This document shows, piece by piece, positions 17,390 to 26,825 of a stretch of DNA of 64,000 bases. This DNA is from Azophilus sp965200465 (lineage in GTDB: Bacteria; Pseudomonadota; Gammaproteobacteria; Pseudomonadales; Azotimanducaceae). The stretch spans positions 2,852,001 through 2,916,000 of the forward strand of contig OZ241358.1 of NCBI GenBank assembly GCA_965200465.1. The letters run 5' to 3'. Positions within the stretch are counted from its first letter, which is position 1. Each line of letters begins with the position of its first letter. A program made the position numbers and the translations under genes. The notes under the pieces were generated by a model. That model did not search any database. It worked only from the letters and a program-made list of their open reading frames with translations, and was not told the origin of the DNA.

Positions 17390-18757
17390 TCACCGCCGCT
17401 CGTCGAGCAGGCGGATGGGCTTCTGCCGGCGGTCGATTTCCGTTAACGCCGCCGTCTCCCCCTTGCCGGCCAATTGCAGGCCCACCTCAATGCCCAGCTT
17501 GCGCTTCAGCAGCGCCTGCATCCTGTTGGCTAGGTTCCCATCGCCCTCCCGGACCTCCACGGTCACCGTCAACCGGCCCGCGGCATCGACTCGGCAGACG
17601 TACTCGCCCAGGAATTGCGGCACCTCGTCGAGCAGCGGCCCCAAGGCTTGGGGGAAGAAGTTGATGCCCTTGATCTTGACCATGTTGTCGCTGCGGCCCA
17701 TGAAGCCCTCGATGCGCCGCAGGTTGAAGCCGAGGCCGGAGGCGCCTTGGCGCTCCATGCTGACGTCGTGGGTGTTGAAGCGGATGATGGGGTAAACGTC
17801 GTCCTTGAACAGGCAGGTACACACCAGGTCGCCTTGGCCGCCGGGCGGCACGGGCGCGCCGCTGTCGATGTCCAGCAGCTCCAGGTGGTGGGCGTCCTCC
17901 ATGACGTAGAGGCCGTCCCGGTCGGGGCCTTCGCCGGCGATGATGCCGGTGTCGCCGACGCCGTACCAATCGAAGCAGTCCGCGCCGCCCCACAGAGCCG
18001 ACAGCAGCGCCTTGTCCTCGCGTCCCATCTGGCCGCTGAGCATGCGCATCGGGATGTCCTCGCCCATCGCCAACCCCTCCACTGCGGCGACTTCGGCCAA
18101 CCGCTTCAGGTAGTCGGCGAAGCCGACCAGCACCGTGGCGCGGAAATCCCGCATCAGTTCCACTTGCCGGGCCGAGGGGGTTTCGATGCCGGTCCCCGCG
18201 GACATGAAGATGGCGTTGGTCCAGTGCAGAACCGCTTCACGGACGTAGTGCCCGCCGTTGATCATGCCGTGGCCGTAAACGGAGTGAACCACGTCGTCGG
18301 GCCGCAAGCCCTGCAGTCGATAAAGGCGGCCAAGCAGCAAGTTCTGCACTTCCCGGGACTTCGCCCCGAACAGCAGCACTTGCGGCCGGCCCGTGGTGCC
18401 GCTGGTGGTGTGCATCACCACGGGCGGGCGCTCGCCGTCCTGCGGATGAAAGCCGCCGAAGTCGCCGAAGGGCGGGTGCGCCTCCAAGCTGGCCATCAGG
18501 TCGCCCTTGTCGAAAACGGGCAGCTTGCCAAGGTCGTCCAGCCCCTTGACGTCGCCGGGCTCGATGCCGGCCGCGCCCCACAGCCGCCGATAGAACCCGG
18601 TTCCCCAAGCGCATTCCAGGCAGCGGCGGAACAGCCGGTCCTGACGGGCGAACAGTTCATCGCGGCTGATGGCCTTGGCGAAGGCGGCAAAGTCGTCGCC
18701 GATGGGATGCTCCCGCAGGAGTTCATCGGCGTTGCAGGCGTCAAGCCAGGTTTGCAT
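17390..18757 (-). CDS. Phenylacetate-CoA ligase-like adenylate-forming enzyme
   Basis: 455 residues. ATP-binding loop HTTSGTTGRP at ~115, then YGVGDTG as the A5-type motif, and a C-terminal subdomain with IRFNTHDVS and RSDNMVKIKGINFFP. Layout and length match the PaaK branch, which forms aryl- or acyl-CoA thioesters via acyl-AMP. Adjacent to an amidase, which could release a carboxylic acid for activation; that link is an inference. Confidence 0.88.
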   Translation of the reverse strand: MQTWLDACNADELLREHPIGDDFAAFAKAISRDELFARQDRLFRRCLECAWGTGFYRRLWGAAGIEPGDVKGLDDLGKLPVFDKGDLMASLEAHPPFGDFGGFHPQDGERPPVVMHTTSGTTGRPQVLLFGAKSREVQNLLLGRLYRLQGLRPDDVVHSVYGHGMINGGHYVREAVLHWTNAIFMSAGTGIETPSARQVELMRDFRATVLVGFADYLKRLAEVAAVEGLAMGEDIPMRMLSGQMGREDKALLSALWGGADCFDWYGVGDTGIIAGEGPDRDGLYVMEDAHHLELLDIDSGAPVPPGGQGDLVCTCLFKDDVYPIIRFNTHDVSMERQGASGLGFNLRRIEGFMGRSDNMVKIKGINFFPQALGPLLDEVPQFLGEYVCRVDAAGRLTVTVEVREGDGNLANRMQALLKRKLGIEVGLQLAGKGETAALTEIDRRQKPIRLLDERR

Positions 18758-18815
18758 GGGTTTGCCGCCTAACCGTCCGCTTGGCGATGCCGCCTGAAAA
18801 AAAGCCTTGCCTTGC

Positions 18816-19952
18816 TCATCCGGCGTTGGCGACGGTCAGGTGGTTGTCCCATTTAAGGCCGGCGAAGCGCACTGCCGAGGTGCGGCGCAGTTCCAGGGTG
18901 TCGGCGTCAAAGCGCACCACCGCGCCGCGCCCGTTGGTGACCACGAACTGCTGCGCCGAGGCGTCAAAGGCCGCACCGCCAGCGTCGCCGAAGCGCTGCT
19001 GACCGACATAGCGGCCGGCCGGGATGCTCCAAAAGGTGACGGAGTTGGCGCGCGGACAGGTCACCGCAGCTTGGCCGGTTGCCGGGTTCAGGGCCACGCT
19101 GGCGGTGTACTGCTGCATGTTGCGCTGGCGGTCAAGGGGCGCCGACAAAGGCTGCAGAACGCCTCCCTTGCGATAGACCGCAACCAAGGGCACGTCGTCG
19201 CTCGGCGGCCCTTCGTATTGCATGCCCACCACCACTTCGTCCTGGTCGGTGACGGCCAAATGGCGGATGCTGGCTTGGTTGTTCAGGGCCGGGGCCCGCT
19301 CCAACAGGCACCCGGAAGCGGCGTCGAGCAGCGCCAGGTTCGGCTGCATGCTGTCCAGGTTCAGTTTTTTTCTGGGCTTGGCTGGATGGGTCAAGATGCC
19401 GCCGTTGGCCACCGCCAAGGTGCGCCCGTCGTTCATCCAAATCAGTTCATGGGGGCCGACGCCGCCGCTGTCGAACTCCTGAACCACTTTGAGGGTGCGC
19501 GCTTCGCGCACGACGATGAGGCCGCGCTCGCGTTGGTAGTCGTTTTCAGTGGTGCATAGATATTCCCCATCGCGGGAATAGACGGTGTGCCCAAAGAAAT
19601 GCCGCCCAGGGGCGGACTTGCAGATCGCCGCCACGCGCTGCGTCGCCAAGTCGATGACGAAGGCTTGGGTGCCGGGTCGCCGCGGCGTTGCGAACAGCAG
19701 GTCGCCGGCCGCCGAGACGGCCATCTGATGGCCGCGCCGCGGCAAAGGCGCCCGCAGGAGCTCCTGCCCAGCCGCATTGAAGCCCAGCGCCCAATGGCGT
19801 CCGTCGATGGTGGTGGCGGCGCTCAGCAAGACGGGGGATGCGTTTGCGGGCGGCGCTTTTGCATTGCCGGCAGGCAGTGCGGCGCCCTTGGCGCATAGCG
19901 CCCCAAGACCGCCGGCACCGGCCGCCAAGACGCGGCGGCGGGACCAAGCCAT
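18816..19952 (-). CDS. DUF1513 Tat-exported beta-propeller-like protein
   Basis: 378 residues. N-terminal twin-arginine signal SRRRVLAAGAGGLGAL, then repeats of about 45-60 residues rich in strand-like segments (HWALGFNAAGQELLRAPLPRRGHQM, GRHFFGHTVYSRDGEYLCTTEND, GPHELIWMNDGRTLAVANGG). DUF1513 proteins are nearly always the last gene of imelysin / di-haem oxidoreductase operons, as here. The ATG overlaps the region just after the imelysin stop, with GGAG 6 nt upstream. Role unknown; probably a periplasmic partner in iron handling. Confidence 0.9.
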   Translation of the reverse strand: MAWSRRRVLAAGAGGLGALCAKGAALPAGNAKAPPANASPVLLSAATTIDGRHWALGFNAAGQELLRAPLPRRGHQMAVSAAGDLLFATPRRPGTQAFVIDLATQRVAAICKSAPGRHFFGHTVYSRDGEYLCTTENDYQRERGLIVVREARTLKVVQEFDSGGVGPHELIWMNDGRTLAVANGGILTHPAKPRKKLNLDSMQPNLALLDAASGCLLERAPALNNQASIRHLAVTDQDEVVVGMQYEGPPSDDVPLVAVYRKGGVLQPLSAPLDRQRNMQQYTASVALNPATGQAAVTCPRANSVTFWSIPAGRYVGQQRFGDAGGAAFDASAQQFVVTNGRGAVVRFDADTLELRRTSAVRFAGLKWDNHLTVANAG

Positions 19953-19953
19953 C

Positions 19954-21249
19954 TCAGTCTCCGTCCTCGCTGTTGAAGCCTAGGTTCACGCCGGCCGCCA
20001 CCGCCGCCTCCACGCCGAGGTTGGACAGCTTTTGGAAGTCAACGCGCAGGCCTTCGAGGCCCCCGCCCCCGGGTGCTTGCCCGGCAACGACGTCCTCAAA
20101 ACCGGCCGTCAGAGCGGCGATGCGCCCTTGCGCCTCCGCCGCCACCGACGCGAGCTGGTCCCCCACCGGCTCTCCGTCATTTTCGCCGTGGGCGCGCTGC
20201 AAATAATCCCGCAGGCGGTAGATGCCGCCATGCTCGTTGTCGATGAGGTCCGCCAAGGCGCCTAGGTTGGCGGCGATGTTCTCCTTGGAGTGCGCCGCCA
20301 AGGGGGACTCAAGAGCGCCGGCGTCCCCGCCCCGCAAGGCCGGGGCGATCTTGCGGTCGGCAATGAACTCCGCCTGCACGGCGATGGACTCCAAAACGGC
20401 AATCAGCACGTCGTCCGCGGACAGGAAGGGTTCGGCGCCGTTGATGAACGCTTGGAACATGGCGCCACCTGCCCGCCAAGGATCAGCTATTTCCCCGGCC
20501 ATGGTGCTCAAGTTGTCGGCAATGGCCGCAGCCGCTTGGCAGTTCCTGGAGCCGGCGACCAGCGTTTCGTTTGCAAAGATCAGGCGTTCGAGCGCCGGCA
20601 AGCCTTGGGCGCCGACGGGGCTGGCGCTGACGACGGCTTCGGTGATCGCCTCCGTGCCGCCGAGCAGTCCTTCAAGGTTGCGCTGCACATTCCTGCTGTT
20701 GTCCGGAAACAATTGGATGCGCAGGCGCCGAAAGTCCTCCTCCACCGGGCCGGTGCGCAGGTGCTGCACCCGTTGCCAAGCGGTCATGGCGCGCCGCCAA
20801 GCGTCGCCCAAGGCCGCCGCGTCGCCGCTGCCGGGCGCTGTGCAGTAGGCGCGGGCGGCGGCGGCCAACTCTTGCGCGGCGGCGGCGAAGGCGGCGTAGC
20901 CTGGCGCAAGCAGTTCCCCCGCCACAGCTGCGAAGAAGCGTGACTGCTCCTCCGCCTTGGTTCCCACGGAACCGAGGGAGGCGGGCGGAGGCTCCGTTGG
21001 AGGAGGCGGCGGCGGGGGCGGGGGCTCCTCCGGCGGCTTGGTTGGGGGCGGTGGCGACGGCGCCTGCGCCTGCCGCAGCAGCCCCGGCAGCAGCCAAGTA
21101 AGCCAGGAATGCCGAGCGGCTTCCCGTTCAGCCGCGCTTTCCGCATTCACGCCTCCATCGGCGGCCGGCGCCTCCTGCCCAGCGCCGCCGGCGGCGGCCA
21201 TCGACAAGGCCACCGCCGCCAGCGCGACCCATTGAGCGACTGTTTTCAC
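19954..21249 (-). CDS. Imelysin-family periplasmic protein with proline-rich linker
   Basis: 431 residues from a GTG at 21249 preceded by GGGAGAAG. Signal peptide, then a linker with runs of proline and glutamate (PPEEPPPPPPPPPTEPPP), then the imelysin domain (IQLFPDNSRNVQRNLEGLLGG, GLPALERLIF). The imelysin repeat fold binds iron or acts in haem/iron uptake in Gram-negative bacteria. The operon has a second, different imelysin at 24433-25851. The GxHxxE form is not obvious here; it belongs to the GLPALE branch. Confidence 0.88.
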   Translation of the reverse strand: MKTVAQWVALAAVALSMAAAGGAGQEAPAADGGVNAESAAEREAARHSWLTWLLPGLLRQAQAPSPPPPTKPPEEPPPPPPPPPTEPPPASLGSVGTKAEEQSRFFAAVAGELLAPGYAAFAAAAQELAAAARAYCTAPGSGDAAALGDAWRRAMTAWQRVQHLRTGPVEEDFRRLRIQLFPDNSRNVQRNLEGLLGGTEAITEAVVSASPVGAQGLPALERLIFANETLVAGSRNCQAAAAIADNLSTMAGEIADPWRAGGAMFQAFINGAEPFLSADDVLIAVLESIAVQAEFIADRKIAPALRGGDAGALESPLAAHSKENIAANLGALADLIDNEHGGIYRLRDYLQRAHGENDGEPVGDQLASVAAEAQGRIAALTAGFEDVVAGQAPGGGGLEGLRVDFQKLSNLGVEAAVAAGVNLGFNSEDGD

Positions 21250-21266
21250 GGCTTCTCCCGCAATGA

Positions 21267-22598
21267 TCAAATGGCGTTCAAAAAGGCGAGCAGGGCTTCG
21301 CGCTGCCCGTCCTCCAGGGATCGATACCGTCGCTGCGCTGGGGCGGCTTCCCCGCCGTGCCAGCGAATGGCCTCGTCGGCGTTGCGGGCGCGCCCGTCAT
21401 GCAGCAGGGTGCGGTGCCCCGCCACCTTGGCCATCGTGCCCAAGCCCCACAGCGGCGGCGTGCGCCACTCGCGGCCGGTGGCCTCACCCTCCGGGCGGCG
21501 GTCGGCAAGCCCCTCGCCCATGTCGTGCAGCAGCAGATCGGTGTAAGGCCAGATGCGCCCGGCGTCCGTGTCATGGCTGGGCACATGGCAGCCGCCGCAG
21601 CCTATTCTGCCAAATGTCTCCCGGCCTTGGCGCACGGCGTCCGTCAGGGGGCCGGCTGGCGGCGGCGGAATGTGGGAGACGAAGTGGACCACTAGGTCGA
21701 AGAGCTTGGCGGGAATCTCCACGCCCTCTGCGCCGTCGTTGCCGTTGGGTTGGCGCCGGCACTCGGTCTGCAAGGGGCTGCAAACGGTGCCCGGAAACCA
21801 AGGATTGGTGATGCCGATGTCGTCCCGAAACGCGGCGCCGGTTTGCGCCGCCACGCTGGAGTGCAGCGCCTTCCAGCCGAAGCGCCCAAGGCGCGGGCCG
21901 GCGGCGGAGGGGCGCCAATGGGGGCGCCCGGAAACGCCGTCCCCATCGCGGTCATCGGCGTCGGCATGGGCGAGCAAGCGGTCTTCGGCGATGGACTCCA
22001 ACAGCCCCAAGCCGAGCAACGGCGGCGCCACCCGTGCGGAAAGCAGCCAATCCGCCGCCGGCGCCTCTGCTTGCTGCGTCTCCACCCGCAACAGGGGCTT
22101 GCGCAAAGACGCCCCGGCGGCCACGGCCTGCATGCTGATCTTGGCCTCGGCACCGCCGACGTAGGTGGCCTGGGTTTGGAACTGATGACCGTAGAGCGGA
22201 TGCGGCTCGGTGCGCCCAGCCTCGCCGCCAACGCTCACCCGCACCACCGTGGCGAGGCTGTGCGGATCATCCAGCAGGGACTTGCCCCGCCCGCCGTTGC
22301 GGTGGCAGCCCTCGCAGGAGTGGGAGTTGAACAGCGGCCCCAGCCCGTCCCGCGCCGTCGTTGAGGCCGGCGCCGCTACCCAAGGCGAACGGAAAAACGA
22401 AAAACCGCTATAGAACGCAAGCTGCTCATCGGCGTTCAGGTGCTGCGCCGGCGCGATCAACGAATTGGGCGGCTGCCGGGTTCGGGTCCAAGCAGCGCCC
22501 GGGGAGGGCAGCGCGGCGTCGCTGCCGCCCGGCGGCGTTCCGCAGCCGCATAAAGCCAAGAGGCATCCGGCGCCCAGCCCGCACATTCGGCGGTGCAT
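21267..22598 (-). CDS. Di-haem oxidoreductase, DUF1111/thiol-oxidoreductase type, lipoprotein
   Basis: 443 residues. The ATG at 22598 overlaps the previous stop as TGATG, with GGAG 8 nt upstream, so it is translationally coupled. Lipobox-like LLALCGC near residue 17. Two c-type haem sites: CEGCH (~100) and CGGCH (~340), plus conserved WRTPPLWGLG and FLHDGRA-like LLHDGRARNADEAI. These cytochrome-c-peroxidase-related proteins accompany imelysins; electron transfer to or from iron is the likely role. Confidence 0.92.
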   Translation of the reverse strand: MHRRMCGLGAGCLLALCGCGTPPGGSDAALPSPGAAWTRTRQPPNSLIAPAQHLNADEQLAFYSGFSFFRSPWVAAPASTTARDGLGPLFNSHSCEGCHRNGGRGKSLLDDPHSLATVVRVSVGGEAGRTEPHPLYGHQFQTQATYVGGAEAKISMQAVAAGASLRKPLLRVETQQAEAPAADWLLSARVAPPLLGLGLLESIAEDRLLAHADADDRDGDGVSGRPHWRPSAAGPRLGRFGWKALHSSVAAQTGAAFRDDIGITNPWFPGTVCSPLQTECRRQPNGNDGAEGVEIPAKLFDLVVHFVSHIPPPPAGPLTDAVRQGRETFGRIGCGGCHVPSHDTDAGRIWPYTDLLLHDMGEGLADRRPEGEATGREWRTPPLWGLGTMAKVAGHRTLLHDGRARNADEAIRWHGGEAAPAQRRYRSLEDGQREALLAFLNAI

Positions 22599-24286
22599 CA
22601 CAGGGACTCCAGAAACGCCATCAGCGCATTGCGCTCCGCGGCCGGCATGGCGACGAATTGGTCACGGCTGCGCTGCGCTTCGCCGCCGTGCCAAAGAATG
22701 GCCTCGGCGATGGTGCGGGCGCGCCCGTCGTGCAGAAAGGTGGCCCGCTCGTTGACGGTCTTCACCAGCCCCAGCCCCCAAAGCGGAGCGGTGCGCCACT
22801 CGCTGGCGGAGGCGAGGTTCTCCGCCTTGCCGTCCGCCAGCCCGGTGCAGCGCAACGCCCAAACGCAATTGTCGTTGGCGGCGCAGAAGCCGCCGTCGGC
22901 GGCCTCCCTTTGCACCGGCTCGCAGGCACCGCCCAGGTCGTGCAGCAGCAGGTCCGTGTAGGGGAAAATCGTTTGCTCCGAGAGCACTTCAATGGGCGGC
23001 GCGTCCGGCAGCAGCGTGTTCAGCTCCACCGCGCCCAACAGGCTGCCGGGCGCAGTGCCGGTGGTGTGGCGATGTTGATGGCAGGCGCCGCATCCCGCTT
23101 CAAAAAAAGCCGTTCTGCCGCGCTGCACATCCTCGTCCCAGGCGCCGCTCGCCTCGTCGAAGCCGCGCCGCTCCGGCACCGCCAACAGGCGCAGGTAGAA
23201 CTCCACCAGCGCCAACTCCACGTCGCCAATGTCCACATTGCCCGGATGCGGGTTCTCCTCCTGCAGCGCCGCCTGTTGGCAACTGACCTGCCGCTCGGCG
23301 CAGGCCTCCTCCGGCGCGAACCTATTGGTCACGCCCATGTCGGCCCGGTAGGCGTTGACGGTTTGCTGCAGCAGGGACGCCGTGCCGGCCTTGGGACCGA
23401 ACCGGCCAAGGCGCGTGGCCTGCGCGGTGGGGTCAAAAACGCTGTTGACGCGCCCGCTGACGCCATCGCCATCCGCATCGTCCGGGTCGGCCAAGCTGCG
23501 GATGTCGGCCTCCGGCACCGCCTCCAGCAAGCCGAGGCCGATGAGCTGCGGCGCCACCCGGGCGGAGAACTGAATGCCGTCGGCGAAGTCGCCGTAGCTC
23601 AGTTCCCGCACCTTGACGACGGGACGGCGCAACTCAAAGGGTTCGCCGTCCTCATAGGCGCCTTCGACCAGCTCGTACTCAATGAAGGCGAAGCCTTCGC
23701 CGATGGCCTCGCCGGCCCCCTCGCCAAAGGCGGCAAGGCCGGCGCTTAAGTCATCGCCCATGAAGGAGGCCAAGCCGAACGTTTGCAGTTGCCGGCCGTA
23801 GTTGGGGTCCGGGATGGCGGCGCCATCGCCGTTGATGCCCAAGCCCAGCCGCACCACCATGGAGTCCATGGGCGTCTGTTGGTTTGGGGGCACGGCGCCG
23901 CGGCCGTCCTTGGTGTGGCAGCCTTGGCAGGTGGGGGCGTTCAGCAGCGGCCCGGCGCCGTCGTGGTCGTTGCGGAATATCTGGTTGCCGGACTTGAAGT
24001 TGGCGTCAGCGGCGAAGTCCTGCTCAATGGACTCGGGGCTTTGGCCGAAGGCGTCCTCATTGCTGAGCGAGGTGCTGGCGGCGCCGCCCGGGAAACGCTC
24101 GGCCGCGGCGACTTCGGGCACGACGATCGGCGGCGGAGGTGGCGGCTCGGGGGGTGCAGGGGGCGGGGCCGGCGGTGGCGGCGGCGGGGAGGAGCCGCCG
24201 CCACCGCCGCAGCCCAGCAGGAAGCCGGCCGCGGCCAGTAGAACGCAGCGCAGAAGAACATTCGCCGCCAATCCGCCTCGACTCAT
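22598..24286 (-). CDS. Di-haem oxidoreductase (second paralogue), lipoprotein
   Basis: 562 residues from ATG 24286. Lipobox GFLLGCGGGGG, then a proline-rich stalk (~30 residues of P, A and E), then CQGCH and CGACH haem-binding motifs and WRTAPLWGLG / TFLHDGRARTIAEAI near the end. It carries an extra segment (GGACEPVQREAADGGFC) between haem sites not seen in the neighbour. It is upstream of and coupled to the shorter paralogue; two such enzymes in one imelysin operon is common. Confidence 0.92.
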   Translation of the reverse strand: MSRGGLAANVLLRCVLLAAAGFLLGCGGGGGSSPPPPPPAPPPAPPEPPPPPPIVVPEVAAAERFPGGAASTSLSNEDAFGQSPESIEQDFAADANFKSGNQIFRNDHDGAGPLLNAPTCQGCHTKDGRGAVPPNQQTPMDSMVVRLGLGINGDGAAIPDPNYGRQLQTFGLASFMGDDLSAGLAAFGEGAGEAIGEGFAFIEYELVEGAYEDGEPFELRRPVVKVRELSYGDFADGIQFSARVAPQLIGLGLLEAVPEADIRSLADPDDADGDGVSGRVNSVFDPTAQATRLGRFGPKAGTASLLQQTVNAYRADMGVTNRFAPEEACAERQVSCQQAALQEENPHPGNVDIGDVELALVEFYLRLLAVPERRGFDEASGAWDEDVQRGRTAFFEAGCGACHQHRHTTGTAPGSLLGAVELNTLLPDAPPIEVLSEQTIFPYTDLLLHDLGGACEPVQREAADGGFCAANDNCVWALRCTGLADGKAENLASASEWRTAPLWGLGLVKTVNERATFLHDGRARTIAEAILWHGGEAQRSRDQFVAMPAAERNALMAFLESL

Positions 24287-24389
24287 CGCCCTTGTCGTCC
24301 GCAACTAGTGGACAGTGCTGCCCTTAGGTCCCGCACAAGCCCGCATACTAAGCCAAAAGGCCCAAGATCGAGCTTGGCCATCGGGGTTT

Positions 24390-24427
24390 GCCGCCGCCGG
24401 GCCAGTGCCGGCCCAAGCGGCGGCGGC
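24390..24427. terminator. Strong GC hairpin between the collagen-like imelysin and the di-haem genes
   Basis: GCCGCCGC plus GGGCC at the left pair with GGCCC plus GCGGCGGC at the right, giving a long near-perfect stem around a short loop. It follows the imelysin stop at 24433 on the minus strand. No T-run follows, so it may attenuate rather than end transcription. Confidence 0.5.
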
Positions 24428-24432
24428 AGGGA

Positions 24433-25851
24433 TCAGATGTCCTCCTCCGTGTCTTGGCGCAGGTCGCCCGTGGTGACGTTGAGGCCGGCGATCACCCGTT
24501 CGAGAACTTGCGTTTGCGCGGACAGCGCACGGATGGCGGCGGACACGTTGGGCTCGTTGATGCCGCGCTGGATTTGGTTGTCGAAGGGTTCGCCGGCTTT
24601 GGCGACCTGGTCGATGACGCCCACCTTGATCATGGTGTCCTCCAAGGCGGTGCGCATCTCGTTGGCCAGCTCCGGCATGCCTTCCGAAGCCAGCAGGTCG
24701 TCAATGCCGGCGCCTTCCAGAAGGTCCCCGTCCAAGCGCGCGTAGTCCCCCTTAAAGGCGTTGTCGACGCCCTTGGCGTTCAGCAGGATGTCGCGGTGGG
24801 TGTTGTCGGAGAAGCAGGAATGCTCGTCCTCCTGGCTGTTGGTGAGCAGCGCGATGTTCATGCGCTCCCCGGCCAGTTCGCCAAAGCCCATGCGCCCCAT
24901 GCCCTCCAGAATCAGCGCCAGGGATCGGTCGCCGCCGCCCACGAAGTTGGCGTAGTGGTTGTTCCTGCCGTTGGGGTTCCAAGCATCGACAACGCTGCCT
25001 AGATCGTCGATCAGCAGGTCCGCGGCGGCCAGCAGGTATTGGCCGCGCCGGACGCAGGTTGCATCGGTGGCGGGGTTGGCGCCGCTGGTGCAGGCGCCCG
25101 GCGTGGTCGAGTAGTCGGAGACGGGGCGCTGCCCAGGCGTGGCGTCGCGCCGCCCGCCGCCGCCGCCGTCGGCGTTGAGGTCTTGGCCCCACAGCAGAAA
25201 CTCGATGGCGTGGTAGCCGCTGGAGACGTTGCGCTCGTCGCCGCCGAGTTCGAAGTTGGCGCGGATGACGCTGCCGTTGATGTTGGGAAAACTGTTCGCG
25301 TCGGCGATGATGTCGCCGGCTATGCCGGCCACGCTGGATGCGATTTCGGGGCCGGCGTCGCCATCGACGCTGTTGGCCACATAGTCGATCAGCCCCTCGC
25401 CCAAGGGCCAGGCGTTGATGGCGCCTTCGGGGCCGTCGCCGTCCTCGCCAAGGCTACCGTCGTCAAGCAGGGCGTCGATGGGGCCGGCGCGGAAGCGGTA
25501 CACCTCGGTTTGCCCATAGGGTTCGCGGCTGGCCAGCCAAGCACTCTTCGCCGCCTGCAAGTTTTCATCGGTGGGGTTGGCGATTAGTTCCCGCAAGCTG
25601 GTGCGCAGGCTCAGTGCGGTCAAAAGCGAGTCCCCATAGGCGGCGTAGGCGATGTTGGCGTTGGTGCGCAAAACATCGTCGCGGGCCACCGTCTTGGGCG
25701 TGGCGCCGGGGTCTCCTTGGTCTCCAGCCGGCCCGGCTGGTCCTGCCGGCCCCGCTGGGCCGGCCGGTCCGGTGCTGCCGTCATCGCCTTCGCAGCCGCC
25801 AAGCAGCAGCAGGCCAGTGAACAGCAGCGGAAATAGTCGATTGTTGAGCAT
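24433..25851 (-). CDS. Imelysin-family lipoprotein with collagen-like (Gly-Pro-Ala)n stalk
   Basis: 472 residues. ATG at 25851 after GGGAGG. Lipobox LLLLGGC, then Gly-x-y triplets (GDDGSTG followed by five GPA repeats, then GDQGDPG, residues ~22-50), then an imelysin domain with the SGYHAIEFLLWGQD signature (GxHxxE) typical of the insulin-cleaving metallopeptidase/EfeO branch. The GPA stalk would hold the domain away from the outer membrane, possibly as a trimer. Upstream lies a Fur-box-like sequence. It would capture iron in the periplasm or at the cell surface. Confidence 0.92.
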   Translation of the reverse strand: MLNNRLFPLLFTGLLLLGGCEGDDGSTGPAGPAGPAGPAGPAGDQGDPGATPKTVARDDVLRTNANIAYAAYGDSLLTALSLRTSLRELIANPTDENLQAAKSAWLASREPYGQTEVYRFRAGPIDALLDDGSLGEDGDGPEGAINAWPLGEGLIDYVANSVDGDAGPEIASSVAGIAGDIIADANSFPNINGSVIRANFELGGDERNVSSGYHAIEFLLWGQDLNADGGGGGRRDATPGQRPVSDYSTTPGACTSGANPATDATCVRRGQYLLAAADLLIDDLGSVVDAWNPNGRNNHYANFVGGGDRSLALILEGMGRMGFGELAGERMNIALLTNSQEDEHSCFSDNTHRDILLNAKGVDNAFKGDYARLDGDLLEGAGIDDLLASEGMPELANEMRTALEDTMIKVGVIDQVAKAGEPFDNQIQRGINEPNVSAAIRALSAQTQVLERVIAGLNVTTGDLRQDTEEDI

Positions 25852-25910
25852 TGCAGCCCTCCCATTGGTTGAATCGAGGCGCGGAAGGCTATGCTAAAAA
25901 AAAGACAAAC

Positions 25911-25929
25911 GCAAATGATATTTACTATT
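25911..25929 (-). promoter_or_regulatory. Fur-box-like site upstream of the imelysin operon
   Basis: The AT-rich 19-mer starting GCAAATGATATT matches the Fur consensus at 13 of 19 positions and lies 60 nt before the ATG at 25851. The surrounding 25890-25945 is strikingly AT-rich for this genome. Consistent with iron repression of an iron-uptake operon. Confidence 0.5.
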
Positions 25930-25988
25930 ATTTTTATTAGAGAATGAATCCCAAGCCCAAGCAGGGGCGCACCTTGGCGAGGCGGGAG

Positions 25989-26438
25989 CTAGGGGGACTG
26001 CCGTTGCAAGGAGACCGCTTTCCGCATGGATAGCACCCTGTCGGCTAGGCACCCGTTGGTAGGCTGCCTGAGTTTGCGCCTGAAGCGTTCGTCCGCGGTG
26101 ATGAATCGCCAATCATTCTCCAAGGCCAATGCAAGATATATGCAATCATAGGCGGGTTGGTCCAGGTCGATGGCGAGGCGAGTTGCTTTGTCCCATAGGT
26201 GCCGCGTGGGCAATATCTCCACATCGGCCCTGCGCAGCAGGCGTGAGGCCAAGACCGCTTCGTCAGCATCAAGCTCGCCACGTCTCGCCTTCTTCCAAAG
26301 GACATTGGAACATTCGGCAACCAGAAGGTCCGGGGAGGCAAGCGGGCAAGCTTGCAGGACGGCCAAGGCCTCGTCCGTGCCCTCTTCTTGGACAACCCAT
26401 TTGATCGCCACGCTGGCATCGACCACGAATCGGGTCAC
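25989..26438 (-). CDS. vapC: PIN-domain toxin (VapC/FitB type)
   Basis: 149 residues from a GTG at 26438 overlapping the antitoxin gene by 4 nt. PIN acidic residues are all visible: VVDASVAIKW (D), ECSNVLWK (E), DQPAYDCIYLALA (D) and FITADERF (D). VapC-type toxins are Mg-dependent RNases. The pair is a typical antitoxin-then-toxin operon. Confidence 0.92.
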   Translation of the reverse strand: MTRFVVDASVAIKWVVQEEGTDEALAVLQACPLASPDLLVAECSNVLWKKARRGELDADEAVLASRLLRRADVEILPTRHLWDKATRLAIDLDQPAYDCIYLALALENDWRFITADERFRRKLRQPTNGCLADRVLSMRKAVSLQRQSP

Positions 26439-26674
26439 CGCCCTGCCCGGCCTTCGCGTTGGAGCAGTTCCGCAGGCGTTTGCGTTCGGCGGCCTGTCAT
26501 GGCGCGCAGTTTGGCAGTCAGCTCCGCAAACGAGGGCTCCAACTCAGCGGACAGCGCAAGGCGCAGAATTTCCCGGTGTTCGGCTTCCGCTGAGCGGCCA
26601 TTGCGCATGGCGCGCCGCTTGAGGCGCAGGACCAGATCTTCGTCAAGATTGCGGACCTGCAAATTTCTGGCCAT
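26435..26674 (-). CDS. vapB: FitA/VapB-type ribbon-helix-helix antitoxin
   Basis: 79 residues. ATG at 26674 with GGAGGGG upstream. N-terminal RHH domain MARNLQVRNLDEDLVLRLKR with NGRSAEAEHREIL, then a C-terminal tail that would wrap around the toxin (PSFAELTAKLRAMTGRR). It should bind the promoter below and neutralise the PIN toxin. Confidence 0.88.
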   Translation of the reverse strand: MARNLQVRNLDEDLVLRLKRRAMRNGRSAEAEHREILRLALSAELEPSFAELTAKLRAMTGRRTQTPAELLQREGRAGR

Positions 26675-26703
26675 TTCCCCTCCATGTTCAGGATTACGAA
26701 TGA

Positions 26704-26736
26704 CATATATGATGGCAAACCATGCAGCCATGTCAA
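26704..26736 (-). promoter_or_regulatory. Promoter/operator of vapBC
   Basis: On the minus strand TTGACA (26736-26731) is followed at about 17-19 nt by an AT-rich -10 region overlapping the palindrome CATATATG (26704-26711). The palindrome suits binding of a ribbon-helix-helix antitoxin. Confidence 0.5.
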
Positions 26737-26825
26737 TCAGCGCGAAGTAAGTCCCCCAATCCCCGGATAAGGATCGCCCGGCCCGCCGCCAGCGACCCCA
26801 AGCGGCAGGCATTCGCAAGCCCCGC

